DNA of 6,463 nucleotides, from contig CAYUAI010000146.1 in assembly GCA_964442745.1 (NCBI GenBank), forward strand, positions 1 to 6,463. Direction: 5' to 3'. The stretch comes from CAYUAI01 sp964442745. Its GTDB lineage: Bacteria; Pseudomonadota; Gammaproteobacteria; S012-40. How positions within the stretch are numbered: the first letter of the stretch is position 1; each line of letters opens with the position of its first letter. The notes under the pieces are model-generated. The model was not told where the DNA came from and searched no databases. It worked only from the letters and a program-made list of their open reading frames with translations. Made by a program: the position numbers and the translations under genes. Below are positions 6,422-6,463 of the stretch, one piece after another.

Positions 6422-6463
6422 ACGATAGTTTTTCTCATCACGTCATCTTTCATCTTTCTCATT
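6422..6463. other. Right-edge sequence after the last transposase remnant
   Basis: This short pyrimidine-rich tail contains the overlapping repeats CATCTTTCATCTTTCTCAT. It is too short to assign and could include the right end of the last insertion sequence. No gene is supported. Confidence 0.3.

Overview
The window looks like an accessory segment of a bacterial chromosome, probably from a proteobacterium. The clues are several insertion-sequence families common in Gammaproteobacteria, canonical Shine-Dalgarno sites and a moderate to low GC content. The taxon cannot be fixed from the sequence, and TGA still behaves as a stop because tryptophan is encoded by TGG. There are two blocks: one large intact gene on the minus strand (232-3597) and a plus-strand graveyard of broken transposase genes (3819-6421). 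The first 231 bases hold no convincing gene, only a hairpin that looks like the terminator of the large gene.

The large gene encodes a 1121-residue exported protein. In order it carries a signal peptide, a kelch / galactose-oxidase-like beta-propeller, a putative Ig (He_PIG-type) module, a lectin-like jelly-roll module, two more He_PIG-type modules, and a second jelly-roll module. The two jelly-roll modules are encoded by a 494-bp direct repeat with no difference that I can see at the nucleotide level, although the He_PIG modules around them have clearly diverged. It is probably a surface or secreted carbohydrate- or matrix-interacting protein, but its ligand or activity cannot be read from the sequence.

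The plus-strand block contains pieces of four different transposase families joined head to tail as two chimeras. The first joins the N-terminus of an IS4-type transposase to the C-terminal half of an IS1380-type transposase. The second joins the N-terminus of an ISKra4-type transposase, in frame, to the C-terminal two thirds of a different IS4-like DDE transposase. Each chimera keeps the start codon and ribosome binding site of its first partner, and the second also keeps a likely promoter. Frameshifts, in-frame stops and internal deletions show that none should make an active transposase. Deletions between neighbouring insertion sequences would explain the layout, but mis-assembly across repeats is a real alternative.

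I see no CRISPR array, tRNA, rRNA, or defence or biosynthetic system. The points most worth a second look are the perfect repeat in the exported protein and the repeated pattern of transposase fusion.
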